From CAVSRC01 sp963781775 (GTDB taxonomy: Bacteria; Pseudomonadota; Alphaproteobacteria; Rhizobiales; Kaistiaceae): a stretch of DNA of 64,000 bases. A model generated the notes under the pieces. The model worked only from the letters and a program-made list of their open reading frames with translations, searched no databases and was not told where the DNA came from. Positions 18,311 through 27,603 of the stretch are shown one piece after another (position 1 is the first letter of the stretch; each line of letters begins with the position of its first letter). A program made the translations under genes and the position numbers. The DNA is taken from the NCBI GenBank assembly GCA_963781775.1, contig CAWAHE010000013.1, positions 84,874-148,873 on the forward strand, in the 5' to 3' direction.

Positions 18311-19234
18311 TTAGGTCAGTTCCCTGAGCCAGGGAGGATCGGCGCCGGCTCGCGAAACGGTGATCGCGGCGGCCTTTGCGGCGAAGGTGAGCACGTCAAC
18401 AAGCTGGTCGCGGTCCAGCCGTGGGATGGCGTGTTTGGTCAGCAGGTCGAGGTTGGTCAGACGCGCCAGAATTCCGGCCGTAAACGTGTCACCGGCGCCG
18501 ACGGTGTCGACCACCGTTGCCGGCACGCCCGGTATCGACACGGCATGCTTCTTCGTCAGCGCCGTGGCGCCCTCGCTGCCGCGGGTGATGATCACCAGCC
18601 TGGCGCCGCGGTCCAGCCAGCGCTGCGCCAGATCTTCGAAGGTGGCGCCCGGCGTGATCCATTCCAGATCTTCCGTGCTCAGCCGCGCGATGTCGGCCAT
18701 CTCGACCAGCCGGTCGAGGCGGGCGAGATAGCCGTCGCGATTGTGGATGAGAGTCGGCCGGATATTTGCGTCCAGCGACATGACCCGATCGTTCTGTTCG
18801 CGCTGCATGAGGGCCTCAAGCGCCGAGCCGCAGGGCTCCTCGGCAAGGCTGAACGAGCCGAAATGGAACGCGGTGACGGTCTTGGGAAAGGCCGGCAGAT
18901 CGTTCTCGGTGAGCATGCGCCCGGCCGACCCTTCGTCAAAGAAGGCGTAGCGCGCGCTGCCGTCGACCAGACTGACGAAGGCAAGCGTGCTCGGCCGGGT
19001 CGCGTTGGCGACGAAGGACAGGTCGACGCCGCTGTCGCGAAGTGCCTTGCGCAGCATGTCGCCGAAGAAGTCGTTGGAGATGCCGCCGAAGAACCCCGCC
19101 GCCGCGCCAAGGCGGGCCATGGCAATGGCCACATTGAACGGCGAGCCGCCGGCTGCGGGCAGGAAAACGGACGTTCCTTCCGCGCCGGCGCGCGGCAGGA
19201 AATCGATCAGCGCCTCGCCGCAGGATACGATCAT
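18311..19234 (-). CDS. PfkB-family carbohydrate kinase (fructokinase-like)
   Basis: 307-residue sugar kinase. The N-terminal sugar site is GEALIDFLPR, GGSPFNVAIAMARLG near 30 is PfkB signature 1, and DTVGAGDTFTAGILARL near 250 is signature 2 with the catalytic Asp. The start at 19234 fits the family. It reads into the glycerate kinase gene 27 bases downstream. Fructose is a common substrate for this subgroup but ketodeoxygluconate is possible. Confidence 0.9.
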   Translation of the reverse strand: MIVSCGEALIDFLPRAGAEGTSVFLPAAGGSPFNVAIAMARLGAAAGFFGGISNDFFGDMLRKALRDSGVDLSFVANATRPSTLAFVSLVDGSARYAFFDEGSAGRMLTENDLPAFPKTVTAFHFGSFSLAEEPCGSALEALMQREQNDRVMSLDANIRPTLIHNRDGYLARLDRLVEMADIARLSTEDLEWITPGATFEDLAQRWLDRGARLVIITRGSEGATALTKKHAVSIPGVPATVVDTVGAGDTFTAGILARLTNLDLLTKHAIPRLDRDQLVDVLTFAAKAAAITVSRAGADPPWLRELT

Positions 19235-19355
19235 TGCCCCTCCCGAAAGTTGCCGGGCCCGACGCGCCGTTACCGCCGGCTAATTATCGTGAGGGATACA
19301 TGGTTTTCGGATCGCGACAAGGCCGCGAAAGTACGAACTGTGTCCTTTACGCCGG

Positions 19356-20666
19356 TCAATCGTCGTCGCGATGGCCGCTGGCTGTCGCCGGCCCGCCGAA
19401 CCGCGCACGAAGCGCGCTGAAGGCGTGCCACAAGACAGGCGTTTGCTTGATGAAGCGCTTCAACCGGCGATACTGCTTCGTAGCGAACACGAGCGGGAAA
19501 CTGCGCGGCGAACGGGCCGAAAGGTAGTCGTAGAGCCGGATGGTAATGTCGCCCCAATCGCGCTTGTAGCCCTCGTCGCCGACCGTGAAATCGAACTGAT
19601 GGCAATCGTGTTCGATGGCGTAACGCAGGAGTTCATTGAGGTGGGCGGCGCCGGGGCCATGCCGGGAAACCTCGCCGCCGTCGTAGCTGGCGACGATGAG
19701 ATAGAAGCAGCCGCCGAAGGTGAGGCCGATGCTGGTCGCCGCGGTCATCGTGCCGAGGTCGAGCCGGGCGATGTGCACCAGACCGCGCATCGCGGGATCG
19801 CTCGTTACCGCGCGGAAGAATTCCTGATAGCCGGGCCGGTCGAGAAAATTCTCGACGCCCATGCGCGCCAGCGATTGCGATTTCTGATCGATAAGAACGT
19901 CGAGCGTCCGTTGCCGGTCGGGGATGTCCTGGGCGTCAACGAATGCCACCGCGCCGTATTTGGCCAGATGCTTCAGCTTCTTGCGCACGGTCTTGCGCGT
20001 CGCAGCGGAGCGTTTCGCCGCGTAGAAGTGCTCCCAGTCTCCGGACAGCGTGCAGGCGTGCGCGCCGCTCGGATGCAGATCCGGGGAGAGGGCAAGGAAG
20101 GGATTCCGCGCCGCGCCGATGGTCTCCGGCATGCGCTGAAGGTCGACGTAATCGAACTGGAGAAGCGGATGCTCGGCCAGTCGCTCCAGCGCGAGGCGCC
20201 AGAGCGCGTCGAAGCGGTCGCCATCGAGACCGGCCGCGAAATCCCGGTCGAGGATCGGTGCATTGTAGTCGCACAGATCGGAGCCAAGCCATGTCAGGCA
20301 CTTCAGACCGCGGTGCTTCTCGACCGCGAGCGCCAGGACGAACAAGGGATGCCCGTCGGCGCCTTCTCCGACGACGATTGCTGGCCGCGTGTCGTGCAGA
20401 TCGCCGATATGCCGCTGCCACGTGGCAACCCAATCGTATGCCTGGAAGGCGGTACAATCCGAGCGGGGCTCCAGAGTTCGCCAGGAGCGTTCGGCCGCGT
20501 CCAGACTGTCGAGCACGGAAATGCGAATGTCGGCGCCGGCGGCGACGGGTACGGGCGCCTGAATAGCGGGCGTGTCCTCCGCTGACTGGACAGCCGCAAT
20601 CATTGGCGTGAACGGGAGTCGGAGATCGGCTGTCGCGCCGCCTTGATCCACGCTGAGCTGGGACAT
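19356..20666 (-). CDS. CelD/BcsL-type GNAT acyltransferase
   Basis: 436 residues. The C-terminal half matches the Acetyltransf_6 (CelD/BcsL) domain: KRSAATRKTVRKKLKHLAKYG near 215, SLARMGVENFLDRPGYQEFF near 255, and FGGCFYLIVASYDGGEVSRHGPGAAHLNELLRYAI near 320-350, then FDFTVGDEGYKRDWGD. Such proteins are usually tied to cell-surface polysaccharide or lipid modification. The ATG at 20666 is six bases from the stop of the FAD oxidoreductase, so both form one transcript. In the raw sequence a frame break upstream makes the two genes read as one long frame. Confidence 0.85.
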   Translation of the reverse strand: MSQLSVDQGGATADLRLPFTPMIAAVQSAEDTPAIQAPVPVAAGADIRISVLDSLDAAERSWRTLEPRSDCTAFQAYDWVATWQRHIGDLHDTRPAIVVGEGADGHPLFVLALAVEKHRGLKCLTWLGSDLCDYNAPILDRDFAAGLDGDRFDALWRLALERLAEHPLLQFDYVDLQRMPETIGAARNPFLALSPDLHPSGAHACTLSGDWEHFYAAKRSAATRKTVRKKLKHLAKYGAVAFVDAQDIPDRQRTLDVLIDQKSQSLARMGVENFLDRPGYQEFFRAVTSDPAMRGLVHIARLDLGTMTAATSIGLTFGGCFYLIVASYDGGEVSRHGPGAAHLNELLRYAIEHDCHQFDFTVGDEGYKRDWGDITIRLYDYLSARSPRSFPLVFATKQYRRLKRFIKQTPVLWHAFSALRARFGGPATASGHRDDD

Positions 20667-20671
20667 TCTGC

Positions 20672-21866
20672 TTATGCCTTCGAGCCGCCAACCGACGCGG
20701 CAGGACCGCCGGCCGGCTTTCCCGCGACGAATTGACGGGCACGCCGCGCGATGCCCAGCCCGACATGTGCGGCGAACCGCAGCCGACGCCGCGCCTCCCA
20801 GGATATTCCGGAATTGATTGAGATATCGCGAACGCGGAAGGCGCGGTTGCGCGATTGGATGTCGTAAGCGGCTTTCAGCCGGATCGGCGTAGAACGCACC
20901 GATCTTCGCGGCATCCATCCCGGGGCTTGCCAGCCACTGCGGGATGTAGACGTTGCAGAGGCGCTCGACGTCGACGAACACCTTGCCGGTGCCGGTGCCC
21001 GCCGCCGGACACGAGGTCGAGTGGGCGTCGCCGACAACGACAACCCCGGGTTTGTCCAGACCGGTCGTTTCATAGAGATCGGCGGGGCGAATCTTGACCG
21101 GTCCGTCGACCGCGATGTTCCCAACGAAGCGGCGCAGGCCGGGGAGCGCGGCGAAGAGCGTTTCGACGGGCGCATCGCGCATGGCGCGCAGCCACGGATC
21201 GTTCATTTGCCTGTAGACGAAGAGGTTGGCGCGGGTGGTGGCGCCGGTGGGAAAACAACTCAGATAGGCAATCCGCGTGTCGGGGTTCTTCGGGAAACAG
21301 GTCAGCGCCGTGAACGGGAACGAGGTCGCATCGGCCCGCTTGAGGTCGAAGCCGATGGAGATGGAATGCCCGGGCGAAATATCGCGACGTTTCAGGCCGA
21401 AGTTTTCGCGGAGCGCGGAGTTCAGTCCGTTGGCAAGAACGATCAGACGTGCAGAAATTTCCTCGCCGCTCGACAGGGTCAGCCTCTGCCGGTCGTCGGA
21501 GGTGACAATCGCGGCGGCCTTGCCCAGGATCCGTTCCACACCGGCCGGAATTTCGGTGCGGACGGCATTCACTAGAGCGTCGTAGAGAATTCCATATTGG
21601 CCCGTGTGCCGCTTGTCGGTGAGCCTGTCGCCGCGCACGATCCAAATCTGTTGGTACGGACTTGCCGCCGCGGCGACGGCATCGCCAAGGCCGGTCCTGG
21701 CGAGGATTCCGATCTGCTCTTCGTCGAGCTTCTCGCAGCGGAAGTCCGGCGGGTAGACCTCATGCGGGTCGACAAGCAGTGCGTCGATCCCGGCGCGACC
21801 GAGCATGGCGGCGGTCACGGACCCGGCAAGCCCACCTCCGACGATTGCGATGTCCGTGTGCCGCAT
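20672..21866 (-). pseudogene. FAD-dependent oxidoreductase, frameshifted near 20,880
   Basis: PHBH-fold flavin monooxygenase or reductase (FAD_binding_3-like). The dinucleotide motif IAIVGGGLAGSVTAAML starts near residue 5 and the second FAD motif GVVVVGDAHSTSCPAAGTGTGK near 295. The start is the ATG at 21866. In the given frame the protein runs to FYADPAES, then becomes nonsense; the neighbouring frame continues as LKAAYDIQSRNRAF and ends with TAA at 20672, so one base appears inserted near 20,880. This may be a real lesion or a base error. It is co-transcribed with the GNAT gene and divergent from the adenylate-forming gene. Confidence 0.75.
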
Positions 21867-22208
21867 GTTCTGCCCTTTGGCCCCACGGCTGCGAAGTCGG
21901 CCTTGAACCGGTAACAGCGCGTAAAGGGTGACCTGATATTTGGGCCTTTCCGGAAGCGTTGAAAACAGCCAACACCGTTTAACCTTAATCGAAGATTGGA
22001 GCGTCCGAGTTAACGTTCGCACCATGATTAATGAGAACGTTAGCGCAGTGATTATTTACCTTGGGTTCATTTTGGTTTTGATGCCGGCAATCATGCGACT
22101 TAAAGGTGTGCCGCCCATGAGGGGTCGGTTCGATTCACTCAGCAAAGTGGGTCTCGCAGAGGCAAACAGCGTCGCCGGTCGGCGCTTCGGAGACGGGCAA
22201 GGTTCTGA
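21867..22208. promoter_or_regulatory. 342-base divergent intergenic region with TTAAC sites
   Basis: Separates the FAD oxidoreductase/GNAT pair from the adenylate-forming/deacetylase pair. It holds CGTTTAACCTTAATCG (about 21976-21991) and GAGTTAACGTTCGC (about 22007-22020), very like the motif set at 7478-7529. Shortly after comes a short open frame at 22024-22230 with a hydrophobic stretch but no ribosome site, which I do not call a gene. The region most likely carries two back-to-back promoters. Confidence 0.5.
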
Positions 22209-22973
22209 ATGCGGCTTGAGGATCATCTGAAACTCGCTGTGGCGCGGCATGGCCAGCGCGTGGCGGTGATGGGTCCGCGCGGCCAGCACACATATGCCGA
22301 GCTCGACCTCAAGTCCGAACGCCTCGCAGAAGCGCTCCAGCATCGTGGCGTCGCTCGCGGGTCGCGGGTCGTGACGTTCATGGACGAAGGCTGGGAGGCC
22401 GTGGTGTCCTTTTTCGCGGTGCTCAAGGCCGGCGGCGTCGTTTGTCCGGTCGCGGCGTCTGCACCATACGAAGCGCTGGCCGCCGCGGTCGACCGGGATC
22501 AGCCGGTCGCCATCGTCACAGAGGCTCGCCTCGCCGGGACGGTCGCGTCCGCCATCGACAGGTCGAACGTGGTCAGGCTGATCGTACTGGCTGGTGGCGA
22601 TCGTGCCCGCGCCACCGACACGTGCCTCTCATTCGAGGAGACCGTTGGCCGCATGGCGCGGGAACCGCAACTGCTTTCGGGCGGAGAGGACACGGATATC
22701 GCAGTGCTGCCGTCGAAGGAGGCATCGCTGACCCATCGTCAGATCGCCGACGACGCGGCTGGCGTTTCGGTTCCGGAAGCTTGCATGACCATGCTGTCGT
22801 TGGCGCGGCCGAACGGGCCCCGTGATCTCGTCGCCGCGATCGACGCCGGCGCGACGCTGCAGACACCGCCGCCGGCGTTGGCAGCGGCATCGCGACAATC
22901 CGTCGTGGGGCAGCACATGAATGACGACCTGCCTCTTGCTGCCTGTTTCGCGAGCGCGGCAGCTATCGGCTGA
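22209..22973 (+). CDS. Shortened adenylate-forming (AMP-ligase) domain protein
   Basis: 254 residues matching the N-terminal part of acyl-CoA synthetases: TYAELDLKSERLAEAL near 30, GSRVVTFMDEGWEAVVSFFAVLKAGGVVCPVAASAP near 50-85, then AIVTEARLA. Full enzymes exceed 500 residues. The core A3 phosphate loop (Thr/Ser-Gly-rich, Pro-Lys-Gly) is absent: after DIAVLPSKEA the text goes straight to the following LTHRQIADDAAG. Without A3 and the C-terminal domain it should not adenylate. It may be a degraded gene or a non-catalytic scaffold. A NodB gene starts 25 bases downstream. Confidence 0.65.
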   Translation: MRLEDHLKLAVARHGQRVAVMGPRGQHTYAELDLKSERLAEALQHRGVARGSRVVTFMDEGWEAVVSFFAVLKAGGVVCPVAASAPYEALAAAVDRDQPVAIVTEARLAGTVASAIDRSNVVRLIVLAGGDRARATDTCLSFEETVGRMAREPQLLSGGEDTDIAVLPSKEASLTHRQIADDAAGVSVPEACMTMLSLARPNGPRDLVAAIDAGATLQTPPPALAAASRQSVVGQHMNDDLPLAACFASAAAIG

Positions 22974-22998
22974 ACTCTGTCAATGCTGGGGGAGCGGC

Positions 22999-24048
22999 AT
23001 GAGAAAGACTGCGATCTGGGCCGGGCTTGAAACCCTCTATTTCACCGGTACCCATCGGCTGGCGCGCAACTTCCTCTCCGGCACTGGCGCGATCCTGACC
23101 TTCCACCACGTATTGCCGCAGCGCGACGATTCGTTTCAGCCCAATCGCGGGCTGGCGATAACGCCTGAATTCTTCGACGAGGTGCTGACTTCTCTGGCGC
23201 ACGCCGACGTCGACGTCGTTTCTATCGAAGAAGCGGCGCAGCGACTGACCGACCGCGCACCCGGTCGCCGGTTCGTCGCGCTCACTTTCGACGACGGCTA
23301 CCGCGACACGCTGGATCATGCGTGGCCGATCCTGAAGCGACACGACATGCCGGTGACCCTCTATGTCGCCTCGGCATTCGCTGATGGAACCGGCACGCTG
23401 TGGTGGGAACTGCTGGAAGAGGCGGTTGCTCGCGGATTGCCAATCGAGATTGTTCTCGACGGTGAACTCCGCCGTTTCGACTGCGATACGGCCCAGGCGA
23501 AGAACGATACCTACGACGCGCTCTATGCCTGGATGCGGGCGCGAGAGCACGAAGCGGACCTCGTTAAGGCCATCGGCGAGATCGCGGCGGCTTGTGACAT
23601 CGACGCGCAGGCGCAGTGCCGCGAATTGTGCATGGACTGGAACACGCTGGCCGGTCTGGCGGCCGATCCTCTGGTCACCATCGGTTCCCACACCGTCAGC
23701 CACCCCTTCCTGAGCAAGCTCGATGCGACCGGTGCGCGCGCCGAGATGGTCGATTCGCGCCGGCGTATCGGGGAGAAGCTGGGCGTTCAGGCCGACCATT
23801 TCGCCTATCCTGTCGGCGGGCCCGATGCCGCCGGCCCGCGCGAGTTCGCGCTTGCGGCCGAGGCCGGCTACCGCACCGCCGTCACCACACGCGCGGGCGT
23901 CCTCTTCCCCGAGCACCGCAACTATATGACCGCGCTGCCGCGTATCTCGGTCAACGGCGAATTCCAGCGCCTGCGCTATCTGGACGTGCTGCTGTCGGGT
24001 GCGGCAACGGCGCTCCTGAACGGCTTCCGCCGGGTCGACGCGGCGTGA
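22999..24048 (+). CDS. NodB-type polysaccharide deacetylase
   Basis: 349 residues of the carbohydrate esterase 4 fold. The first catalytic motif TFDDGYRDT is near residue 95, the metal-binding His pair is in GSHTVSHPFLSK near 230, and AYPVGGPDAAGPREF near 270 is motif 3. The first half is TFHHVLPQRDD, typical for exopolysaccharide-associated members. The ATG at 22999 has GGGGGAG upstream. Most similar enzymes remove acetyl groups from cell-surface glycans. With the adenylate-forming gene it forms a + strand transcript opposite the FAD/GNAT pair. Confidence 0.88.
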   Translation: MRKTAIWAGLETLYFTGTHRLARNFLSGTGAILTFHHVLPQRDDSFQPNRGLAITPEFFDEVLTSLAHADVDVVSIEEAAQRLTDRAPGRRFVALTFDDGYRDTLDHAWPILKRHDMPVTLYVASAFADGTGTLWWELLEEAVARGLPIEIVLDGELRRFDCDTAQAKNDTYDALYAWMRAREHEADLVKAIGEIAAACDIDAQAQCRELCMDWNTLAGLAADPLVTIGSHTVSHPFLSKLDATGARAEMVDSRRRIGEKLGVQADHFAYPVGGPDAAGPREFALAAEAGYRTAVTTRAGVLFPEHRNYMTALPRISVNGEFQRLRYLDVLLSGAATALLNGFRRVDAA

Positions 24049-24307
24049 TAGGCGATCCCGAGAAAGCGACCACGCTCTGCATGTTGTAGCGGGGCATCGC
24101 CCGTAGCCATCGGCGAGGCCTCAAGCTCGTCCAGGACGACCAAGGCCGTGTCGTAACGTTCCTTCAGGAAGTCCTGCGGCGATTGAAGGGCCCGAATCGC
24201 GGCCTTCCGCTGTGACATTCAAACGGAACGATGTCGATTTCCGACAAGCTCATTCGTCGTCCTCATGTGATGCAAGAACCGTTGGCTCAAGCACGGAGAC
24301 GGACGCG

Positions 24308-24952
24308 ATGACCCCTACCATTACTGCCTTTGAACGGTCGCCCGATGGGGGGAAAGGACTGGCGCGCGATACACGCGTTCGCTGGGCGTTTGAAGAAGTG
24401 GGCCAGCCTTACGAGGTTCGCCTCGTCTCGTTCCCGGCGATGAAGGCCCCCGCGCACCTGGCACTACATCCCTTCGGTCAGATTCCGACCTATGAAGAAG
24501 ACGATCTCGCCATATTCGAGACGGGCGCGATCGTCTTTCACATTGCGCAGCAGCATGTCGGCCTGCTTCCGACGGATGCCGACGCCCGGGTGCGGGCGAT
24601 CACATGGATGTTCGCCGCGCTCAGCACCGTGGAGCCGCCCATCCTCGATCTCTCAATCGCCAAGACAGTCGAGGGCGACAAGCCCTGGGCACAGGAGCGC
24701 CTGCCACTGGTCATGGATCGGATTCGCATCCGGTTGGGGCAATTGTCGGTTCACCTGGACGATGCCGACTGGCTCGACGGAGCGTTCAGCGCAGGCGACC
24801 TGCTGATGGTGTCGGTACTGCTCCGCTTGCGGGCGTCAGGCCTCTTGAACGAGTACCCGAACCTGGCCGCCTATGTCGCCCGCGGCGAGGCACGGCCGGC
24901 CTACCGGCGGGCTTTTGCGGCGCAATTGGCGATCAACGCCGCGGCCAGCTAA
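24308..24952 (+). CDS. Glutathione S-transferase
   Basis: 214 residues with thioredoxin-like N-terminal and helical C-terminal domains. WAFEEVGQPYEVRLV near residue 25, HPFGQIPTYEEDDLAIFETGAIVFHIAQ near 55-80 (the cis-Pro and Glu-Ser/Thr glutathione contacts) are clear; the C-terminal SAGDLLMVSVLLRL near 165 matches the N-capping box. The ATG at 24308 was chosen over an earlier one because GGAGACGG lies nearby and the usual family start follows. The substrate is unknown. Confidence 0.88.
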   Translation: MTPTITAFERSPDGGKGLARDTRVRWAFEEVGQPYEVRLVSFPAMKAPAHLALHPFGQIPTYEEDDLAIFETGAIVFHIAQQHVGLLPTDADARVRAITWMFAALSTVEPPILDLSIAKTVEGDKPWAQERLPLVMDRIRIRLGQLSVHLDDADWLDGAFSAGDLLMVSVLLRLRASGLLNEYPNLAAYVARGEARPAYRRAFAAQLAINAAAS

Positions 24953-24998
24953 GGTCGCCCGCGCCTTTAGGCCATTTGCAGATTGTAGGGGGAAGGTC

Positions 24999-25538
24999 AT
25001 GAAACTCGTCATCACGGGCTCGCAGGGCACAGTTGGGCGCCGCCTGATGGCGGCTTTTCCGGGGGCGATCGGCGTCGATCGTGTGCCGGGCGCGCAGGTG
25101 GTGGTCGATTTCAATACCGTCGACTATGCCGCCGAGCCGATGCGCGGCGTGCTTGCCGGCGCCGACGCCATCGTCCATCTCGGCTCCGAACCGTCGCCGC
25201 ACAAGGCCGACGAGGTGCATTGGCAATCGGTCATCAATGCAAGCCGCCTCTACGCCGCGGCCCTCGCCGCGGGCATCCCACGCTTCGTCGTTGCGTCGTC
25301 AGGTTGGGCGGTGCCGATGGAGGGGCAGTTCCTGAACGCCTATGGTCTGTCGAAACGGGTCATGGAAGCCTTCACGGCGATGTATGACATCGGGCCCGAG
25401 CGCACGGCGCGTTTCGTGCGGATCGGTTGGGTGACGGACTCGGCTGATGCCGTCGCCAATGCCAAGCCATGGCTCAAGGCACTCTATTGGGACGATGCCC
25501 GCGTGGTCGCCGAGTTCACCAAGGCGCTGAACGACTGA
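24999..25538 (+). CDS. Short NAD-dependent epimerase-like protein
   Basis: 179 residues with an SDR Rossmann fold: VITGSQGTVGRRL at about 4-16, IVHLGSEPSPHKADEVHWQSVINASRLYAAAL near 65-95, and YGLSK near 117. It is much shorter than usual epimerases (about 300), lacking most of the substrate-binding C-terminus, but it ends cleanly with a stop. GGGGGAAGG precedes the ATG. It follows the GST gene by 46 bases. Confidence 0.78.
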   Translation: MKLVITGSQGTVGRRLMAAFPGAIGVDRVPGAQVVVDFNTVDYAAEPMRGVLAGADAIVHLGSEPSPHKADEVHWQSVINASRLYAAALAAGIPRFVVASSGWAVPMEGQFLNAYGLSKRVMEAFTAMYDIGPERTARFVRIGWVTDSADAVANAKPWLKALYWDDARVVAEFTKALND

Positions 25539-25542
25539 GCGA

Positions 25543-26718
25543 TCATATCAGCTTGCGCTTCGCCAGATTGCGCATCAGCGCCGCCGTGCCATAGGTCCAC
25601 GGCTCCGCCTCGTCGGTGTGGCGGACGCGGTTCGACAGGCGGCCGAGCTTGGGCGACGCGACGGTGACGATGTCGCCGACCTTGTGGGTGAAGCCCTGGC
25701 CCTTTTCGCCGCGATCCTCGACTGGCGCGAACATGGTGCCGAGGTAGAGCACGACCCCGTCCGGGTATTGGTGGTGCTTGCCGATCGCGGCGGCCATCAG
25801 GTCGGCCGGGTCGCGGCTGATCTTGCTCATGGCGCTCGACCCGTCGAGGCGGAAGCCGTCTTCGCCGGCGACGGTCAGGGTGACGGTCGTCTGGCGCACG
25901 TCGTCAAGCGAGAAGCCGTGGCCGAAGAGCCGGATGAACGGTCCGAGCGCGGCGCTGGCGTTGTTGTCCTTGGCCTTGCCGAGGAGGAGCGCCGAGCGGC
26001 CCTCGACGTCGCGCAGGTTGACGTCGTTGCCGAGGGTGGCGCCGACGATGGCGCCGCTCGAGGCGGCGACCAGGACCACCTCCGGTTCCGGGTTGTTCCA
26101 CGACGACATCGGATGGATGCCGACATCGCAGAGGTGGCCGACGGCGGCCATCGGCGGCGCCTTGGTGAAGATCTCGGCGTCGGGGCCGATGCCGACCTCG
26201 AGATATTGCGACCACATGCCCTTGTCGATGAGCAGCGCCTTCAAGGCCATCGCCTGCGGCGAACCGGGCTTCAGCCGCGCGAGATCGTCGCCGATGAGGC
26301 CGACGATCTCGGCGCGCACGCCGGCTGCCTGCTCGGGTGCGCCGCGCGCTTTCTCCTCGATGACACGCTCGAGCATCGAGACGGCGAAAGTGACGCCGGC
26401 GGCCTTGATCGCCTGCAGGTCGATCGGTGCCAGCAGCCACGGCTTGCTGGCGTCGCGTCCGTCCGGCGGCGTGTTGGCGAGGATGTCCTCGACGAGGCCG
26501 AGCGCTTCGCCCCTGGCATCCGCGGCGAGCCCGGCGGGCTCCGGCGCCTCGCAGAGATCGCGCATGGTCGGTGCGATCGCGGAAATGTCCACCAGTTCGA
26601 CACCGCGTACCGCTACCACTGACGGGCCACCGAGGTCGGGCCGCCACACGCGTCCAACCAGAATTGCACGCCCTGCATCGTCGGGCAGGGCGAACGGCGC
26701 GCTGACGTCGAGTTCCAT
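25543..26718 (-). CDS. Fumarylacetoacetate hydrolase-family protein (391 residues)
   Basis: The C-terminal ~250 residues have the FAH fold: MSSWNNPEPEVVLVAASSGAIVGATLGNDVNLRDVEGRS near 200-240 carries the Glu-x-Asp-type metal ligands, and FTHKVGDIVTVASPKLGRLSNRVRH is near the end. The N-terminal ~130 residues extend beyond ordinary FAH hydratases and resemble those in sugar-acid dehydratases of the 2-keto-3-deoxy-arabinonate type. I place the start at the ATG at 26718. It is convergent with the short epimerase (4 bases apart). Sugar-acid dehydration is inferred. Confidence 0.8.
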   Translation of the reverse strand: MELDVSAPFALPDDAGRAILVGRVWRPDLGGPSVVAVRGVELVDISAIAPTMRDLCEAPEPAGLAADARGEALGLVEDILANTPPDGRDASKPWLLAPIDLQAIKAAGVTFAVSMLERVIEEKARGAPEQAAGVRAEIVGLIGDDLARLKPGSPQAMALKALLIDKGMWSQYLEVGIGPDAEIFTKAPPMAAVGHLCDVGIHPMSSWNNPEPEVVLVAASSGAIVGATLGNDVNLRDVEGRSALLLGKAKDNNASAALGPFIRLFGHGFSLDDVRQTTVTLTVAGEDGFRLDGSSAMSKISRDPADLMAAAIGKHHQYPDGVVLYLGTMFAPVEDRGEKGQGFTHKVGDIVTVASPKLGRLSNRVRHTDEAEPWTYGTAALMRNLAKRKLI

Positions 26719-26925
26719 GGAGCTTCTTCCCCGTCTTGTTGTTGCAACAGTCACACAGGCGCACGGCAAAATTACCAGGCGAGCAACCTGTCTGCGATTG
26801 CGGCGCCCGACCCTGTTACAATTGTCGGGACGCGGATGAATCGCCGATTGCGCTTTTACCGCGTCCTCGGGATTTTGCCACTGCCGGCGGGGGCGCCGGC
26901 TCATAGCCGGAAAGGGGCTGACCGC

Positions 26926-27366
26926 ATGTCGGGATTGCTGAAGTATTGCGCCGTCGCGCTGGCGGCGGCGGTTGCGATGCCGTTGGCGGCGCTTGGCGCC
27001 GCGCCGGACAATCTCGATGTTGCCGCGCCGCCAAAGCCGGCGCCGGCGCTGATCGTGCCGCTCGAACATCAGATGGACACCGAGATGGTGGTCCGCGACT
27101 GGGTTCTGTGCGTGTCGCAGGCGTTCGCGGAGACAATCGCCAAGGCGCGGGCCATCGGGCCGGCGGAGGCGCTTGCCGCGTATTCCGATCTCAAGGCATC
27201 GAAATCCTGCGGGCAATTTTCGGAGCTGCGGGTGGTTCTGCACAAGCCGCTGTACGCTGCGGACGGAACGCAGGAGGCGGCTCAGGTTTTCAGCGCCGCG
27301 GTCAACATCTCCGGTCGCTGGGCGAATGCGTTCGTCATCGAAGGCGGCCTGCCGGAGGATCGGTAG
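26926..27366 (+). CDS. Secreted hypothetical protein
   Basis: 146 residues beginning MSGLLKYC and a hydrophobic AVALAAAVAMPLAALGAAPD, a probable Sec signal peptide with cleavage after about residue 27. The mature part has DWVLCVSQAFAETIAKARA and SKSCGQFSELRVVLHKPLY, with two Cys that could pair. No family recognised. The ATG at 26926 follows AAAGGGG. No neighbour suggests a function. Confidence 0.65.
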   Translation: MSGLLKYCAVALAAAVAMPLAALGAAPDNLDVAAPPKPAPALIVPLEHQMDTEMVVRDWVLCVSQAFAETIAKARAIGPAEALAAYSDLKASKSCGQFSELRVVLHKPLYAADGTQEAAQVFSAAVNISGRWANAFVIEGGLPEDR

Positions 27367-27603
27367 GCTTCGGCGGCGGATCGTCGGTTCCCTCGCCCGA
27401 GTTCAAGCGAAGTGGCATTGCAGGCGTCGGCGTTTAATGGTTTCGCCGACGGTCGTTGGATTGTGGCGAGGCTGCCAAGTTTATTCCTTGGAACGACCCC
27501 AGATCGGCCCACCTGCCGCCTCGGTCCGGCAGTGGACTCTCCATGCCTGTTGGGGCGGGCGACGGAGATCGCACCTCGGTGCGAAACCAACGTGGAGAGG
27601 GAA

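Noticed and set aside
19356..22025. Single 889-residue FAD-GNAT fusion
   Set aside because: Residues between about 380 and 450 are nonsense; a frame break plus the ATG at 20666 explains two separate genes better.
22024..22230. Short ORF with a hydrophobic stretch between divergent promoters
   Set aside because: No ribosome site, overlaps the next gene's start and lies in a probable regulatory region.
23976..24218. 80-codon minus-strand frame after the deacetylase
   Set aside because: No ribosome site and overlaps the deacetylase end; not enough support.
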